Below are positions 1 through 12,404 of a stretch of DNA of 41,173 bases, one piece after another. A model generated the notes under the pieces. That model made no database searches, was not told where the DNA came from, and was given only the letters and a program-made list of their open reading frames with translations. How positions within the stretch are numbered: position 1 is the first letter of the stretch; the number at the start of each line of letters is the position of its first letter. The position numbers and the translations under genes were made by a program. This DNA is from Chloromonas sp. AAM2. Its lineage: Eukaryota; Chlorophyta; Chlorophyceae; Chlamydomonadales; Chlamydomonadaceae. The stretch is from positions 1 through 41,173 of the forward strand of contig QAXH01002495.1 of assembly GCA_004335635.1 (NCBI GenBank), given 5' to 3'.

Positions 1-558
1 AACCAGGCATCGCTGACCCCCATCACGCAACAAAACACACACGACGCCCACCGAAACTTAGCACAAACATAACCGCCACACACACCGCTAAAAGCAAGTA
101 AGTAGACTGGGTCGACCCCATAATGCTTGCATAATGCTTTGAAGTGAAGGTTACCTTGGCATGCCCCATGACATGGGTGGCGGTTGCACGTTCCAAATAA
201 ATGTTAAAATTACCAAAGTACAACTTAACTTACTACCAAGTTGTCCAGGGAGAGGATTTTGCGAAAGCTGTCGATTGAGCCCATTTGCATGTAATTCTGA
301 GCCGTTTCTGTGTGGAGAATTTTCTGAGGCCATTTTTCAACCACCCCACCCCACCCCGCTTGGGGCACAGAAGAACGAGAACTGATCAGGTGATGGATGC
401 TGATGATATGCATGACAAGCCAGGAAAACTTGCAACAGAACTGGACACCTCATAAAGTGCAAACAACGGAAAGGGGGTTAAAAACTCCCAGTCGCCCCGG
501 TCGCCCTGTCGCCCTCCGACTACTTGCAAGAGCAGCATCGGCAACCTCGGCCCTAAAA
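1..558. other. Upstream region of CRTISO, no gene seen
   Basis: No convincing exon is visible on either strand. The open frames here are short, lack splice sites that join to anything, and do not resemble a known protein. The right end must hold the promoter and 5' UTR of the carotenoid isomerase gene, whose ATG at 559 is preceded by an A-rich CCTAAAA context. I see no clear TATA box. Confidence 0.5.
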
Positions 559-3500
559 ATGCTGGCGTCACACTCCCTCGCACGAAGCCAGTCTGTGCCG
601 GGCGTCCAATCTCAGCATCGCGCGCAATCCGTGGCGTCACCATGCTGCACCAGGTCAGTTAGCTGTGTATCCGCTGTTTGAATGGTCGCCGAGCAGTCAG
701 CACCAAGACTGAAGAACGCTTTTTGGCTGCCACCACAGAACGGAGCAAGTGATTGGTGCACCGAGCCAAACCCTTGGACCAGCTCTTACATCACCTGCAG
801 CGCAGCTTGAGCATCTGTTCATCAGGGCTCCGGTGTCAAGGGGCCGTCGGATTCGTTGCCCAGCTGTCAGGACTGCCTACCCTACCTTGGATAGGGTTGA
901 GCAGCTCACAACAGATGCCCCAACCGACATCCTGTATGATGCGGTGGTCATTGGCAGTGGCATGGGTGGTTTGGCTACAGCTTCTCAGTTGGCCGCCAAG
1001 GGTGCCAAGGTGGTGGTGCTTGAGAAGTGAGTGTGCTCAGGCCAAGCAGACCCAAAGCAATGCTCACTATTCCAAGGGCATGTGGCTGTGCCAGAACATG
1101 CAAGACACATTGACACAGTGACACAGTGACAGAACAGGCTGCGAACGCAAAACATAGTTGAGGCAGGCATGGACATGCGCACACGAGGTGCACCACGGAT
1201 CAGGTCAGTGAATGGCACTGTCGCTCATGAATCCACAGGCAGAAGACGGACAGCTGAATACATGCACCGCATACACAAGCAACGGCCTAACTGACCGCAA
1301 ACGGCCTCCAGTCAACTGCATCAGCAATGAAGTGACAATGTTGACAAGTCAGGACATGATGCTGACTGGACCAAGCAGCACCCATGCCTACGCTTGGGTA
1401 CTCTCCAGTTGTCGCTTAATTCCACCTCACAGGTAGCGTGCATGCACTTCATGACGATATCGATTCACCGCACCGTGCTCAATGCAGGTACCTAATCCCA
1501 GGAGGCAGTGCAGGGCACTTCAAGCGGGAGGGCTACACCTTTGATGTTGGCTCATCCATGATGTTTGGCTTTGGTGACAAGGTCAGTACCCACAGCTGCC
1601 TCTCGCTGCACTTCGGCATGACAAGCCTTGCGCAACTCTGCATGAATTACCTCATTGCCCAGGGTCATTGCATGAGGGGTTAGGAAGGCAGTACGAAGGT
1701 GTTGCCGGCGACTTGGCGTGCTTCAGAGCCACGATGCCACATGATCAAGGCTGTGGGGGCATCATGCTCATGCTTTGCTCAGGGAGATGGAGATGATGTT
1801 GGCGCCTAGACTGTCTGGTCTGTAGCACTGCAAGCAACCACAATAAGCAACAAGCCTGGTGATGATAATGCTGTACCATACATGCACCTCCACCCCAGCC
1901 ATGGCTGTTCACCACGCTTGCATGCTTGATGTGTCGCACACACACACTGGACGGCAGTGGCAAAACAGCGATGAGGTCGCTGCCGTAATTGGACCTGGTC
2001 AGTTCAGCTTGTCACTCGCTGTTCTGTTCAGCTGCTTCCAGCTGGCTGCAGCCCTAGTCAGCCCTACCCGTGAGCGGAGCGTGAGGCCATGGCTGAGGAT
2101 GGAACTATGTGGGTCGGGAAGGGTTGCTGATTGCTACAAGGGTTGCCTGATGCATCTACCTCGATTACAGGGCACCACAAACCTGATGACCAAGTGCTTG
2201 GAAGCGGTCGATAAGAAGCTGGAAACCGTGGCAGACCCAACGCAGGTGGGAATAAAAGAGCTTTGATATGCCCAGCAACTTGAACCCTTCGCTGCAGACC
2301 TGGATTGTAGGGACAGCATCTAGTGAGTGGCTTCCCAATGCTTTTTGCATACCTCCTATCTGATTGTATCACAGCTGCGCCTGCGCTACAAGCCATTGAA
2401 AGCAGACGAATTACATGACAATCAACTGACCCCACGTGTTGGTTGCCTTGCTCGCAGGTTCACTACCACCTGCCAGCCTCTGCAGCGCACCCCCAGGGTC
2501 TGAACGTACAGGTAGAGCGGCAGGGGAGATTCTGGACTCTTAGCACACCTGCCAAAGGTCTTATGCATGAGTATTGCTAGACGTCAACACGTCAACAACA
2601 CACATGCTGCCCACTGAGAAATCTTGCGCGGCTGGTGTCCACATGGTTTAGTTGTGCGTGGGCTGGGTAGCAGCACGTTCATCAGATGGGACCAGGACTG
2701 TCCAGTGTCCATGGAACGACCATCACCAGCAACACATAATGCGTGTCTCTTCTTCACTTGGTTCTGTTATGCTTGGTTCTGCAGGTGTGGCGAGAGTACG
2801 ACGACTTTGTCTCCGAGTTGAGCGCGCGATTCCCCCACGAGGCGTCCGGCATCCGGGCGTTCTACGATGAGTGCTGGAAGGTGTTCAACTCGCTCAATGT
2901 GCTGGAGCTCAAGAGCCTGGAGGAGCCCAGGTACCTGCTGGGGGAGTTCGCCAAGCAGCCCATAGCATGCCTCACGCTGGCGGCCTACTCTACAACAAAC
3001 ACAGGTATGGCGAGGCAGGGTATCACAAATATACCTTCTTCAGGCCGACACCTAGAGGCGGCTCAGAAGCACGTTCAGTAGCTTTCGCCAAGGTCCAGCT
3101 CCTGGTTGCACGTTAGAATTCTGTGCAAAGTTGGACCCACAGTTATGGTTTTGCATGGTTGAAGTGCCAGCCATTGGCGCGCTTGCCCCTGAATGGCACT
3201 AGTCGACAGCCTGCCTGTCAAAAACACTGCTCAGGGGTGGCATATCATGCCCCGCAAGGCCACGTCATGCATATCCGCGTCATGCACCTCTAGCTAGCTA
3301 CAGCCTGTCAGCCCGTGAATGCACCTAGCGGGGCGTTCAGTCCCCTTTGGCCGAGCCATGAACAACGAACGTGCACTAGCTAGCTGCAGCACTTTGGCCC
3401 CTTAACACACTAACCAGCGTGGCCAAGTCATGCAAGTGGATCAGTTGAGGCGTGTTTGTACTGGTGCAGGTGATGTGGCGCGCAAGCACATCAAGGACCC

Positions 3501-6137
3501 CACCCTGCTGCAGTTCATTGACCTGGAGTGCTTCATCTGGTCAACAGTCTCGGCTGACCTCACTCCAATGATCAACGCAGGCATGGTACGTGCCAAACAG
3601 CCGGAGGCATGTCACAGCGCTGGTACAATGTCCAGTATGAGCAGCTGCCTTGCTCTTGCATTCAAGCTAGTGTGGGTGTCTTAGCATCAAGTAAAAGCGT
3701 CATTGATGATAGCAGACGCGCCAGATTATTGCTTTGCTAGTTCCTTCCTTCCTAGGGCCTGCTAGCTAGGTCCCTCCTCTGTTCTGCTCATGTCCAGTGT
3801 CAGCACAGATGTGCATGCTTGTTTCCCCCAGGTGTTCTGTGACCGTCACTTTGGCGGCATCAACTACCCAGTGGGAGGGGTGGGCGTCATCGCAGAAGCA
3901 CTGGCACAAGGCAGGTGCCGCATGGAGTTTTGAACACAGGATGCTCACGCATGCAAGCCACAGCCGGTGCAGCGGCTGAGCAGTATGGCAAGGTCATATC
4001 CAGCAATGCATGATTTGCTCATCATGCTCATGCGCTGCTTTTGGGAGGGACTGTTGGCAGCTCGCAAAGGCCTAGACTGCCTGGTCTGCAGCAGCGCAAC
4101 CTGTGGAACCACAATATATAGGAAGCTGTGCTTTGATGGCGATGGATGATGTTGCTGCATGCAGGCATATTAAGACGATGGCAAGGCCATACAAGGTGCA
4201 TGTTTGCTGCATGCAGGCATTGAGGAGCGCGGAGGCCACATGGTTTACAAGGCCAATGTGAAGGAGATCATCACAGCGGAAGAGGGTGACATACAGACGG
4301 CTGTGGGCGTGCGTCTGGCTGACGGGCGCACGTTCCGGGGCAAGACAGTGGTCAGCAACGCAACGCGATGGGACACGTTCGAAAACATGCTGGGAGAGAA
4401 CCAGCTGCCAGAGGACGAAAAGCTCTTCAGGTGTGTTAACTAGCAAATCTGTTGAACAGATGTATGGCAAGCTGGCATCCAGTTGTGCTGGTTGCAGTAC
4501 AATTGCGCAGTAGTATTGAACAGGTGAATTCACAGAGATCAATGCGTGGCCTGGATTACCATGTGTTGTGTGCTTCACCTGAGCAGAAGCTCTTCAAACC
4601 ATGCGATGACAACTTGTGGCGTCCGCAGGCAGCGTTACAAGAAGGCCCCTTCCTTCTTCTCGCTGCACTTGGGCGTCCAGGCGGATGTTTTCAGCGCCAG
4701 GCCAGGCAGGGAGGCGGAGCACGACTGCCACCACATCATACTAGAGGACTGGAAAAAGTGAGCGACAAGTCACAATACTGGAGGCTGGAAATCAAGTCAC
4801 AATACTCAGAGCTATGTTTTAAGAGCTATGTTTTATTGCAAACGCCAGCTGCAATAAAAACCCATGGACTAAGCATCTAAGCCGCCCCTCATTCCACATA
4901 GACCGCATCACTGTGTGCCGTCATTTAATACGATGTTTTCATAATCCCTCCCTTGCAGGATGGAGGACCCGCATGGCACCCTGTTCGTGTCCCTGCCATC
5001 CATATTGGACCCGTCCCTGGCTCCACCGGGCAAGCACATTGTGCATGCCTTCACTCCTGACTGGATTGATGCGTGGCAGGTGGGTCGGCTTGTTGTCACC
5101 ATCATGCATGCATCAGGCTAGCCCACACCAGGGTGATGCTGTCGTGTACCCACTCATACGCATGAGCATCAAGCATCAAGCACCACGCTTGTCGGCAAGC
5201 ACTGAAGCTGTCCCACTGCTCCAGCCAGTCCGACTGCTCTAGCCACTAGTACTGCTTCAGCCAGTTCTAGCCAGCCAGCATGCTCCAGTCAGCCCAACTG
5301 CACCACCCAGTTAGTTCAATTGCGGCAGCCAGCCCAACTGCACCAGTTCTGGCTGCACACTCTGCTTCCTGCCTGGTGCATGCAGGGCATGGACGTTGCG
5401 GCGTACGAAGCCAAGAAGCAGGCCATGGCCGACTCCCTCATCGCGCGGCTAGATGCCATCTGGCCTGGCCTGGCAGCAGCTGTCGAGTTTCGCGAAGTGG
5501 GCACGCCCCGCACGCACAGGCGGTTCCTCAACCGGGAGGACGGCACGTATGGACCCATTCCGTCGCGCAGGCCGCTGGGTATGCTCTCCATGCCCTTCAA
5601 CAGGTGCGAGGGAGGTCTGGCTCAATGCGAGCCATGGTCCACAAACCACCGTGATGTGTGTAACCGTGCAAGCTATGGTACTATACACATGCAGGCATGG
5701 CGTGTACATCCATGCGTATCAGGGCAGCAGCGGTTGGGAAGCAGTTCATAATATGCTTCAGCGAGTGAATAGGGTTACGGGCTGCCTATGTCCTGAACTT
5801 GCAAGCTCGGATGTGTGGGATTGAAGTGAATGGAACTTGCATGGAAGCTGTGTGCGCGCCACGCTTGCTATGATGACAGAAACGAAGCTACAGCCCTTGC
5901 AGTGCTTGCTGATTCGCGTCACGTTGAACTCATGTGGCTCTGCATTGCAGGACGTCCATCCCCGGCCTGTACTGTGTGGGCGACAGCACCTTCCCCGGAC
6001 AGGGGGTCAACGCTGTGGTCTTCTCAGGCTTTGGGGCGGCACACAGAGTGGCAGCTGACATCGGGCTGGAGCCAAGCTGGCCCGTTCTAGACAAGGCCTT
6101 CAACAAGTTTTTGGGTTATGTGCGTGACAGGTCATGA
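559..6137 (+). CDS. CRTISO: Carotenoid isomerase (prolycopene isomerase), chloroplast, 13 exons
   Basis: FAD-dependent enzyme of plastid carotenoid synthesis that converts poly-cis prolycopene to all-trans lycopene. Exons: 559-653, 739-1026, 1488-1581, 2171-2245, 2458-2511, 2785-3004, 3470-3585, 3832-3910, 4217-4430, 4629-4757, 4959-5079, 5386-5603, 5951-6137. They join in one frame to 629 aa ending in TGA, slightly longer than plant CRTISO. Residues 1-31 ([20 protein letters not shown]...) look like a transit peptide. This start was chosen because the exon-2 frame has no ATG before the FAD motif and because 653/739 is a good GT/AG pair. The dinucleotide-binding motif is at about residues 99-125 (GSGMGG). 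Family-typical blocks follow: [45 protein letters not shown] and [12 protein letters not shown]. The C-terminal FAD-site block is [20 protein letters not shown] (about 573-592). Only intron 8 is non-canonical. No frameshift is seen. The family assignment is strong; the first exon is the least certain part. Confidence 0.95.
3911..4216 (+). other. GC-AG intron 8 of CRTISO
   Basis: The exon before it must end after CAAG at 3910 to keep the conserved frame EALAQ-G-IEERGG, so the donor is GCAGGT. The only nearby GT donor (GCAG|GTGCCG) gives a stop two codons into the next exon. Near the 3' end the sequence TTGCTGCATGCAGGCAT occurs twice (about 4152-4168 and 4204-4220), giving two look-alike acceptors. 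Only the second keeps the frame; the first would bring a stop codon at 4221-4223. Confidence 0.75.
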
Positions 6138-7039
6138 TGGCACTAGCAGCGTGGTAAAAGGGACATTCCAAGGCACACCTGTGCCAAGCAATTTTGTTAG
6201 TCAAAGAGTGTCAACCAAAAACATGTGATAGGAGTTGGATGGATGAGACACAATCTGACATCACTGACAAATCGAATATCAATGATGGCTTCAGTTCAAG
6301 TTGTAGCACCACAGTGCAGGCAGGATGTTCTTGTGGCCATCAGCCACGTTTGGGCACATGGCAGATGTGCCGCAGTTTTTGGCTTTCACAACACCAGGAC
6401 AGTCAAGGCCAGACACCGTTTTCAGTTGAACACAGGTGCATAAGCTGAGCTTCATTTCGTAGGCACCTAATAGCCATGACATCTTGGGCTTGAGAAAGCT
6501 CTCTTTAGCGCAATGCCATGTGCATTTCACTTGACATTTCGTTTTCATTTTGCACTGCATTACCACTGCATGGATGATTGGTGCATAATTCTGATATACA
6601 GTGACATGCCCTACTTCAGTATCTGACCATCCTATAGGGGCTTAACTGCAAAGAGAGCACCCCTCTGCTATACTTGTGCAACAATGCTGGGATCTCGGTG
6701 CGTTGTTGGATCCTGATGCGTGCTTTTGGTGCAATAGCTTGCATGTTTGCGGCAGTTGCCGACTTGGGTGGCGCAGGGCCCAAGAGACTAGCGAAGTTAA
6801 CGCACCGGCATTTCCATCAGGCCTGTGAGCTGAGGATCCCGTCAATATTGATCAGAGGCCCCAGCAAGTTAAAAGGTTATCGTAGGTCGGAGCTCACATG
6901 GACCAACTGTGAGGTCAACCCAACCCGCCGTAGTTTGGCAGGGCAGGCTGCAATATTTTGTGGATCTGACTACACATCTGAGATCACATTCCAGAGTTTT
7001 CGTTGGATTTTGGAGGTCCTATATTTGGGCCCTTGTTGT

Positions 7040-7165
7040 GGACGCATTGTAACAGGACCTCTGTGGTGGCTATTGACTAGACCGTGGCAGTGAATCTCTG
7101 CCAGTGTGGTTGACATGCACGGAGCATCTGTTCAGAGCACAGCAACAGGCAGGCAACCACGAAAG
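7040..7165 (+). repeat. Duplicated upstream segment, silkA copy
   Basis: This segment contains GTGAATCTCTGCCAGTGTGG and AGCACAGCAACAGGCAG and matches 13764-13885 with scattered differences. Both copies lie about 0.75-1.35 kb upstream of a silk-like gene start, so the tandem duplication of silkA and silkB included upstream DNA. Confidence 0.75.
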
Positions 7166-7293
7166 ACGCCCGCACGTATTTGTGTGCACTTTTGAGCGAA
7201 TGCCCAGGAGACCAACCTTCCGAGGCGCTCACGTACGGCCCACCAATGCCGCCAATGGACAATGGAAAATGCATGGGGCTTCCTGAGGAAACC

Positions 7294-7875
7294 AAAGTTT
7301 GCCAATTCTGGGACAGTTTCTGTGGAACTAGTATTTGCAGCATTCACGGCACATGAAGAGGCACCAAGCGTGGTAGGGCCATGAACGACACTTGGCTTGT
7401 ATGGGGTGTCTGGGCCAGCACGCCGCACGCAGGCCACATACAAGTCGCATCAACTTTTTTGCCATTGTTATAGCATGACCTTGTCGGGAGTCGTAAGGGG
7501 CCGGCCACATGCAGCACCTTGCTATTGATCATACTAGCTGCTTCCACGATGCACAGATGCACAAACGCTTTCTCACAGCATCAGGCACGACAGCGTTGCC
7601 CAGCATGCCATGCCGCCGCCTGCTGTAACGTGTGCTGGCAGCAGTCTTGCGCACCATGCGTGGTGGCTCTGCCTGTGGTGACCAATCAAATGATCTGGCG
7701 TTGTGGGCGATAGCTGCCGGGTCAGTTCCATCCAGTTCCTATCTCCTGCTTTGCGTGGCAATGCAACACACTGTAACAACCGCACACACCACAGGATACA
7801 CACTTTACAACACCCATCACCAACACTGGTGCCTGGCGGTATACCCAGATATTGTCCCAGAACCGGCAAACTTTT
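7294..7875. mobile_element. Candidate MITE-like element upstream of silkA
   Basis: The left end (7294-7322) reads AAAGTTTGCCAATTCTGGGA and on. The right end (7846-7875) is its imperfect reverse complement (TTGTCCCAGAACCGGCAAAC). The same end pair flanks a 273-bp interval upstream of silkB, and single copies occur at 31969 and 37203. Inverted ends, a short non-coding interior and several copies fit a miniature inverted-repeat element. I could not define a target-site duplication, so a conserved promoter structure remains possible. Confidence 0.4.
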
Positions 7876-8260
7876 GTTTTTGTGTCGGGTGAGATCTTAC
7901 ACGCTGGTTACCACGTAACTGATTTCGTCCCTGCGGCAGCAACCCATGCGAGCCCAGCAATTCTACAATTTTGAGCAGCCGACGGCATTGCAGTCATTGT
8001 CTAAGGTAGGTTTGAACGGAGTCCTTCCGCAGACGCAAAAAACGAAAGTGTCGGAAGAGCCTCGTTCGAAGTGATGACATCACAGCCCGGATGACCAAGC
8101 CCGTGCTTTTGGCCACTGCCAGCCCTTCGCGTTCCAAGAAGCATTAGCTCCTGTTGTGAGCGTAGCGACTTCACTTGCGTCTTCCTGTGACATGTTTAGG
8201 TGCAGGATTGGCAAATGCGGAGCATTGCAATGTGGAGTCACAGCCCCGCCGCACGTTCCG

Positions 8261-8266
8261 CACGTG
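8261..8266 (+). promoter_or_regulatory. CACGTG motif in the silkA upstream region
   Basis: The core CACGTG lies in GCACGTGTCG, 129 bp before the silkA ATG, and is followed by CACTAGCTTGTTG about 20 bp later. The same order occurs before silkB at 14465. Conservation in both copies, and a G-box-like core bound by bHLH/bZIP factors in plants, suggest a shared regulatory site. Duplication alone could also explain it. Confidence 0.35.
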
Positions 8267-8389
8267 TCGACACTTTGCGCACTAGCTTGTTGACCGTGCC
8301 GTTGTCCAACGCAAAGTTGGTGAGCTGCGCAACAACGTTTGGCTGCTTCTCCATTCAGCCTGGTGCTCCTGCCTGTCCCGGAAGCAGGG

Positions 8390-11300
8390 ATGGCGTCACG
8401 CCGCTCCATCGTATTGTCCTGCCTGGCCATTCTGGCTATGGCATTATGCGCAGGTCAGAAATCTAGCATGCTTCGCTGCAGCATGGTCGGTGCAAAGTAT
8501 AAAGTAAGTATGGTCCTTAACTTTGCAATCTGTCGCGTTCCTCCCATCTTCGCAGACGCCCGCTCCCTGAAGCAAGACGCTAACGCACTGGCGAGTGCGC
8601 TTGCCAGCGGTGATGCCAGTGCACTTGCCAACGCATTTGCATCGGCTCAGGTGGGTCGAGTACTTTGCAACACTTTGCGCGTCCCGCGTCCGCGGGCTGC
8701 GACTCTTTCCAACACGCGACAAGGAGAGAAGCGACAAGCAGGCAAATGCGGTTTGGGCGTCAGCTCGGTGACCTTGACCTTCATGTCGGAATTTTGATTA
8801 CGCAATGATCGGTCATCGCAAGCTCAGTTCTTATCACCTCCTGCAGGCATCTGGAGGCGGCCAGGCCAACGCTGCGGCACAGGCGCTCGCCCAAGCTGCT
8901 GAGGTGGGCGATGTCAGAGTATCATTTCGTGCAGGTGCAGTGTGCCTCGCATCATCTGACTCATAACGCGTTCTGCCGTGCCTTGGCTCCGCTGCTACGC
9001 AGAGGAACACCCAGGCAGCGGCTCAAGCGCTCGCGCAGGCCTCTGCTGCTGGGGGCGACGCGGCTACTGGGGTGGCCAATACTCTGGCTAACGCTTTGAC
9101 TCAGGGGGGTGCAACTTCGTCCGCCACCGCCCAGGCGGTCGCCACAGCTCTCTCGCAGAATCCTACCGCTGTATCCCAGGCCTTGGCACGTGAGTGTGAT
9201 CGTATTTCGTAGCTTTTCAAGGCAATGTTTTAGCCTGCTGTGTCGTTTTCTGAATGGCAATCTTGGCTGCAGCATTCGCGCTCATTGGATTGGTAATTTT
9301 CTGGCGCGCTCATGCAGAAGCCCTAGCCCAGGCTTCAGCCGCTGGCCAGGGTCAAGCTTTCGCGCAGGCTCTTGCTCAGGCCAAGGCTGCCGCTGGCGCT
9401 CAAAACGAGGCTTTTGCAAAAGCACTTGCTCAGGTGATGCAGCCATCGGCAGCCGTAATGCATCAACCACCCACCACAGTACGTACCATTTAACTGACCT
9501 TGCACAGCTTGTCAGCCCTCAGTCGCAGTGCCTTACCACGCTGCTGCTCAATCATCTATCTTTTCGTCAAGATGGCCCGGTGTGTAGGCTCAGGCTACTG
9601 CTGGTGCCGCCTTCTCCCCTCCGTCTCCTCCGCCGTCCCCGCCCCCTTCTCCTCGGCCCTCGCCTCCTCCCGTTGCCGGTAAGTGCTGGCACGTGTAACG
9701 GCTTGAACTAAAAACAGTCTTGCAACAGCTCTCATTGACTAGCTGCCACCAATCACCATCTGTTGTCTGTGCTGCTTTTGCGCTGCAGCCCCAAGGCCAA
9801 GCCCCTCGCCGTCTCCCAGCCCGTCAGGTGCAAGTGCACAAGCCAGCGCCCAGGCGTCTGCCACTGCCGGCGCTTCACCTTCACCGTCTCCATCCCCCTC
9901 CCTTCCGCCTGTCCAAGGTGAAATTATAATCGCGCTAACAAATTCTATGATCAGTTGACAAGCAGCTTATAGCTGACAAGCAGGCCGTTCAATCCTATGG
10001 TGAAACGGGCCAAAATAAAGCGGATTGGGCAGCAACGAAGCAGGCCAGGTGACCCAACCCCAATACACGTGATTAGAAGTGCCCCTAGGTGTAGTGAACT
10101 GAAGCTGACTGCAACCAGGACAAGCAGGACCGGCTATTTTTCTGCAGCCTATGGGAAGACGAGCAATCACTGGTCTCATAGTCACAGACACAACACCAAC
10201 CAAACTTGTCCCCGTGCAGTCACCAACACACCAGATAGCATGGCCAAATTGCTTGCGCTGCTTGTATCATCCGAATGTAATGGCAGTCTGTGGGAAGACC
10301 CCCTGTATCGCTTGTCGTCCTGCTTGCAGCCCCTCGCCCGTCTCCGTCCCCTTCTCCTTCCCCGCGCCCATCCCCCTCTCCTTCCCCTGCACAGGTTCAG
10401 GGTGAGATTAAGCTCTGTGCACAAAAATAAACATTGGCTGGACAACTGGGTGCAGTGCTGCGAACTCAATCCCATACCACGTGACCAGACCAAGCAACAA
10501 TTATTGCCAAGTAACAGGAGAAAAACATAATAAAGACTTGAAAGAAAATAATAATAAAGACTTGAAGTCAAAAGCACTCGGGAAAAAGCTGCACTGTTTG
10601 TCAGGGCAGTGTTGGAAGCATTGATAGCACTTGCATGTTATGTTACTGGCACCTGTTGTCTCCCTGCTTGCAGCCCCTCGCCCGTCCCCATCCCCTTCCC
10701 CGCGCCCCTCCCCCTCGCCATCTCCCTCCCCTCCCCCAGTGCAAGGTGAGCTACCACCATGTTTCCGTCACCTCGTGAAAGCTCACCATGTCCAACGCGT
10801 CGCGGTGCCGTGCACATTGAGCATCAGCGCACATCAGAGTTCCCCACGATTTGTTGTTGAGCAGGGTTCAGAACAGGTGACCTTGATTCCCATGCACAGA
10901 CACCGTGTGTTGGAGGCTGAGTGAGGTGACCCCGGCCCAACAAGAATCCTGTTCTGCAGTGCACAAAGCAGAGGCCGCCAATGCAGTCCTTTGGGTAATG
11001 CCAGCCACTAGATGCAACCCACAGTTGGTCTCAACCGCCTGACTGCTTGCAGCCCCTCGCCCATCCCCATCACCTTCTCCGTCGCCAAGGCCCTCCCCTC
11101 CCCCCCCTAGGCCATCGCCACCCCCCTCTCCCCCACCTGTCTCCGGTGGGCGTCAGGCGTTGGCAGGCATACAAAACCTTTCGAGAGCTTGCATTTTCGT
11201 ATACAACTACCACACGAGTACAACTGTGAACTCACTGCAGCGGCTTGTTGTGCTGCACAAGCTAACATCTGCAGCAGCCAATCCTTGCTCCTCTGATGTT

Positions 11301-12311
11301 AGATTTAGCCTGCTTTGTTCACTGTATTGTGTTGTTTTCTTGCTATTGGCTCGGGTGTGCAGGGCGGTGTCCATCCCATCCACATAATTGGGTGTTGTTT
11401 TGGTGGCCACTTGTGCTGCAGCTCCTCCAAGGCCAACACCCCCTCCACCTCCTGCCCCCAGCCCAACAGGCGGCGAAGCCACTGCCACCGCTGTCGCCAC
11501 TGCTCTCGCCTCGGGCAACGCTCAGGCCGCTGCCAACGCACTGGCTTCTGCGATTGCTCAGGGTGCGTCTTAAGTCACGACGTGGCAGTTACTCGCACAG
11601 AGGCCCAGTATCAGCCAGCACAAGCAATTGGCTAGCTAGTCACTTAACAGTTTCTGTTTAAGAACTCAATATTCGTATTTCTTTGGCTGCAGGAGGTTCC
11701 CAGGCGAATGCTGCTGCCACAGCGCTAGCCCAGGCCGCCGCTGCCGGTAATGCCGCAGTGGCCACAGCCCTGGCACAGGCCCTCGCCCAGGCACAGGCAG
11801 CCGGGAACGTCCAGTCACTGGCAAACGTGAGAGAGGCTGGGCCATTGGTTTGCGGACTGTGCATATCAGAAAACACCCCACGTTGTTGTTGCATGTCAAT
11901 TAGCCAACATGATGCAACAACTGTACACAGTGAGGTGCCTGACACCAGGTGTCGCAAACTTGCGATGTATCCTGTCAACTGTGCACATGTGTACTTAATA
12001 TATTGGCCTGATTCCAGCCCAGCGTGTGTGCTGTGCGTTCGTGGTCTTTGCAGGCTCTGGCCAATGCGGCAGCCAGTGGCGGCACCCCTAGCGCACAGGG
12101 TCTGTCCGACGCCTTCACCCGCGCCGCCTTCCCCACACCCGTCGCACAGGACATTTCATCCGCGCTCACCCAGGCCACGTCCGGTGGAGCAGGCGTGGCC
12201 ACTCCCGCGCTGGCGCAAGCGTTGGCCCAGGCTCAGGCCGCAGCGGGCGGAAACGGCCAAGCGTCGGCCTCAGCCGTTTCACAGGGGCAGGCTCAATCCC
12301 GTGGCCTGTAA
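8390..12311 (+). CDS. silkA: secreted Ala/Gln-rich, Ser-Pro-rich repetitive protein, 13 exons
   Basis: Exons: 8390-8453, 8556-8650, 8847-8903, 9003-9189, 9318-9433, 9588-9678, 9789-9917, 10330-10401, 10674-10745, 11053-11145, 11422-11562, 11693-11826, 12054-12311. They join in frame to 502 aa. Residues 1-21 are a signal peptide (MASRRSIVLSCLAILAMALC) with cleavage probably near CAG|DARSLKQ. Residues about 23-180 are Ala-rich with ALAQ/ALAN/ALAS units, where small Ala alternates with L, Q, N or S. Residues about 183-340 are Pro-rich, SPSP or SPPP, and four exons open with APRPSP. Residues about 341-502 return to ALAQALAQA repeats and end QAQSRGL. Ser-Pro blocks are typical sites of Hyp O-glycosylation in algal wall proteins. 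The Ala blocks recall spidroin-like silk by composition only. I infer an extracellular structural protein; no enzyme domain is seen. Exon 6 could instead start at 9594. The start fits silkB and silkC. Confidence 0.85.
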
Positions 12312-12399
12312 ACCACCACCATAGCGTGCATGGTAATGCTGAGCTGACGCAGGCAGCGGCTTGCGCTCAACACATTTGATGGGCAATCACGTTTGCGCC

Positions 12400-12404
12400 T
12401 GTAA
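12400..12404 (+). terminator. TGTAA, possible internal poly(A) signal of silkA
   Basis: A TGTAA 89 bases after the silkA stop. The corresponding part of the silkB 3' flank lacks it, so I rate it below the conserved site at 12795. Confidence 0.25.

Larger units (their letters stand above)
6138..8389. other. Intergenic region between CRTISO and silkA
   Basis: I find no supported gene. The longest open frame (6674-7093, +) resembles no known protein and has no joining splice sites. The region holds the CRTISO 3' UTR (first TGTAA on this strand at 7048-7052, about 0.9 kb after the stop), a segment at 7040-7165 repeated at 13764-13885, an inverted pair of TTTGCC...GGGACA sequences at 7294/7875, and the silkA promoter. 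Confidence 0.5.

Noticed and set aside
4072..4578. 168-residue open frame on the minus strand
   Set aside because: It lies antisense across CRTISO exon 9 and its introns; the plus-strand exon encodes conserved CRTISO sequence.
6674..7093. 139-residue open frame (+) between CRTISO and silkA
   Set aside because: No recognisable domain, it overlaps the duplicated upstream segment, and there are no splice sites or supporting context. Likely chance.
10182..10577. Arg/Gly-rich minus-strand frame
   Set aside because: It is the complement of the Pro-coding (CCN-rich) exon of silkA, a composition shadow.
8390..12311. Calling silkA a true spidroin
   Set aside because: Resemblance is by Ala/Gln composition and repeat style only; no spidroin terminal domains are present, and the Ser-Pro block points to algal wall glycoproteins.
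11683..12324. 213-residue plus-strand open frame running through silkA exon 12 and intron 12
   Set aside because: It changes to a non-Ala-rich, non-homologous sequence after 11827; the spliced model matches silkB and silkC.
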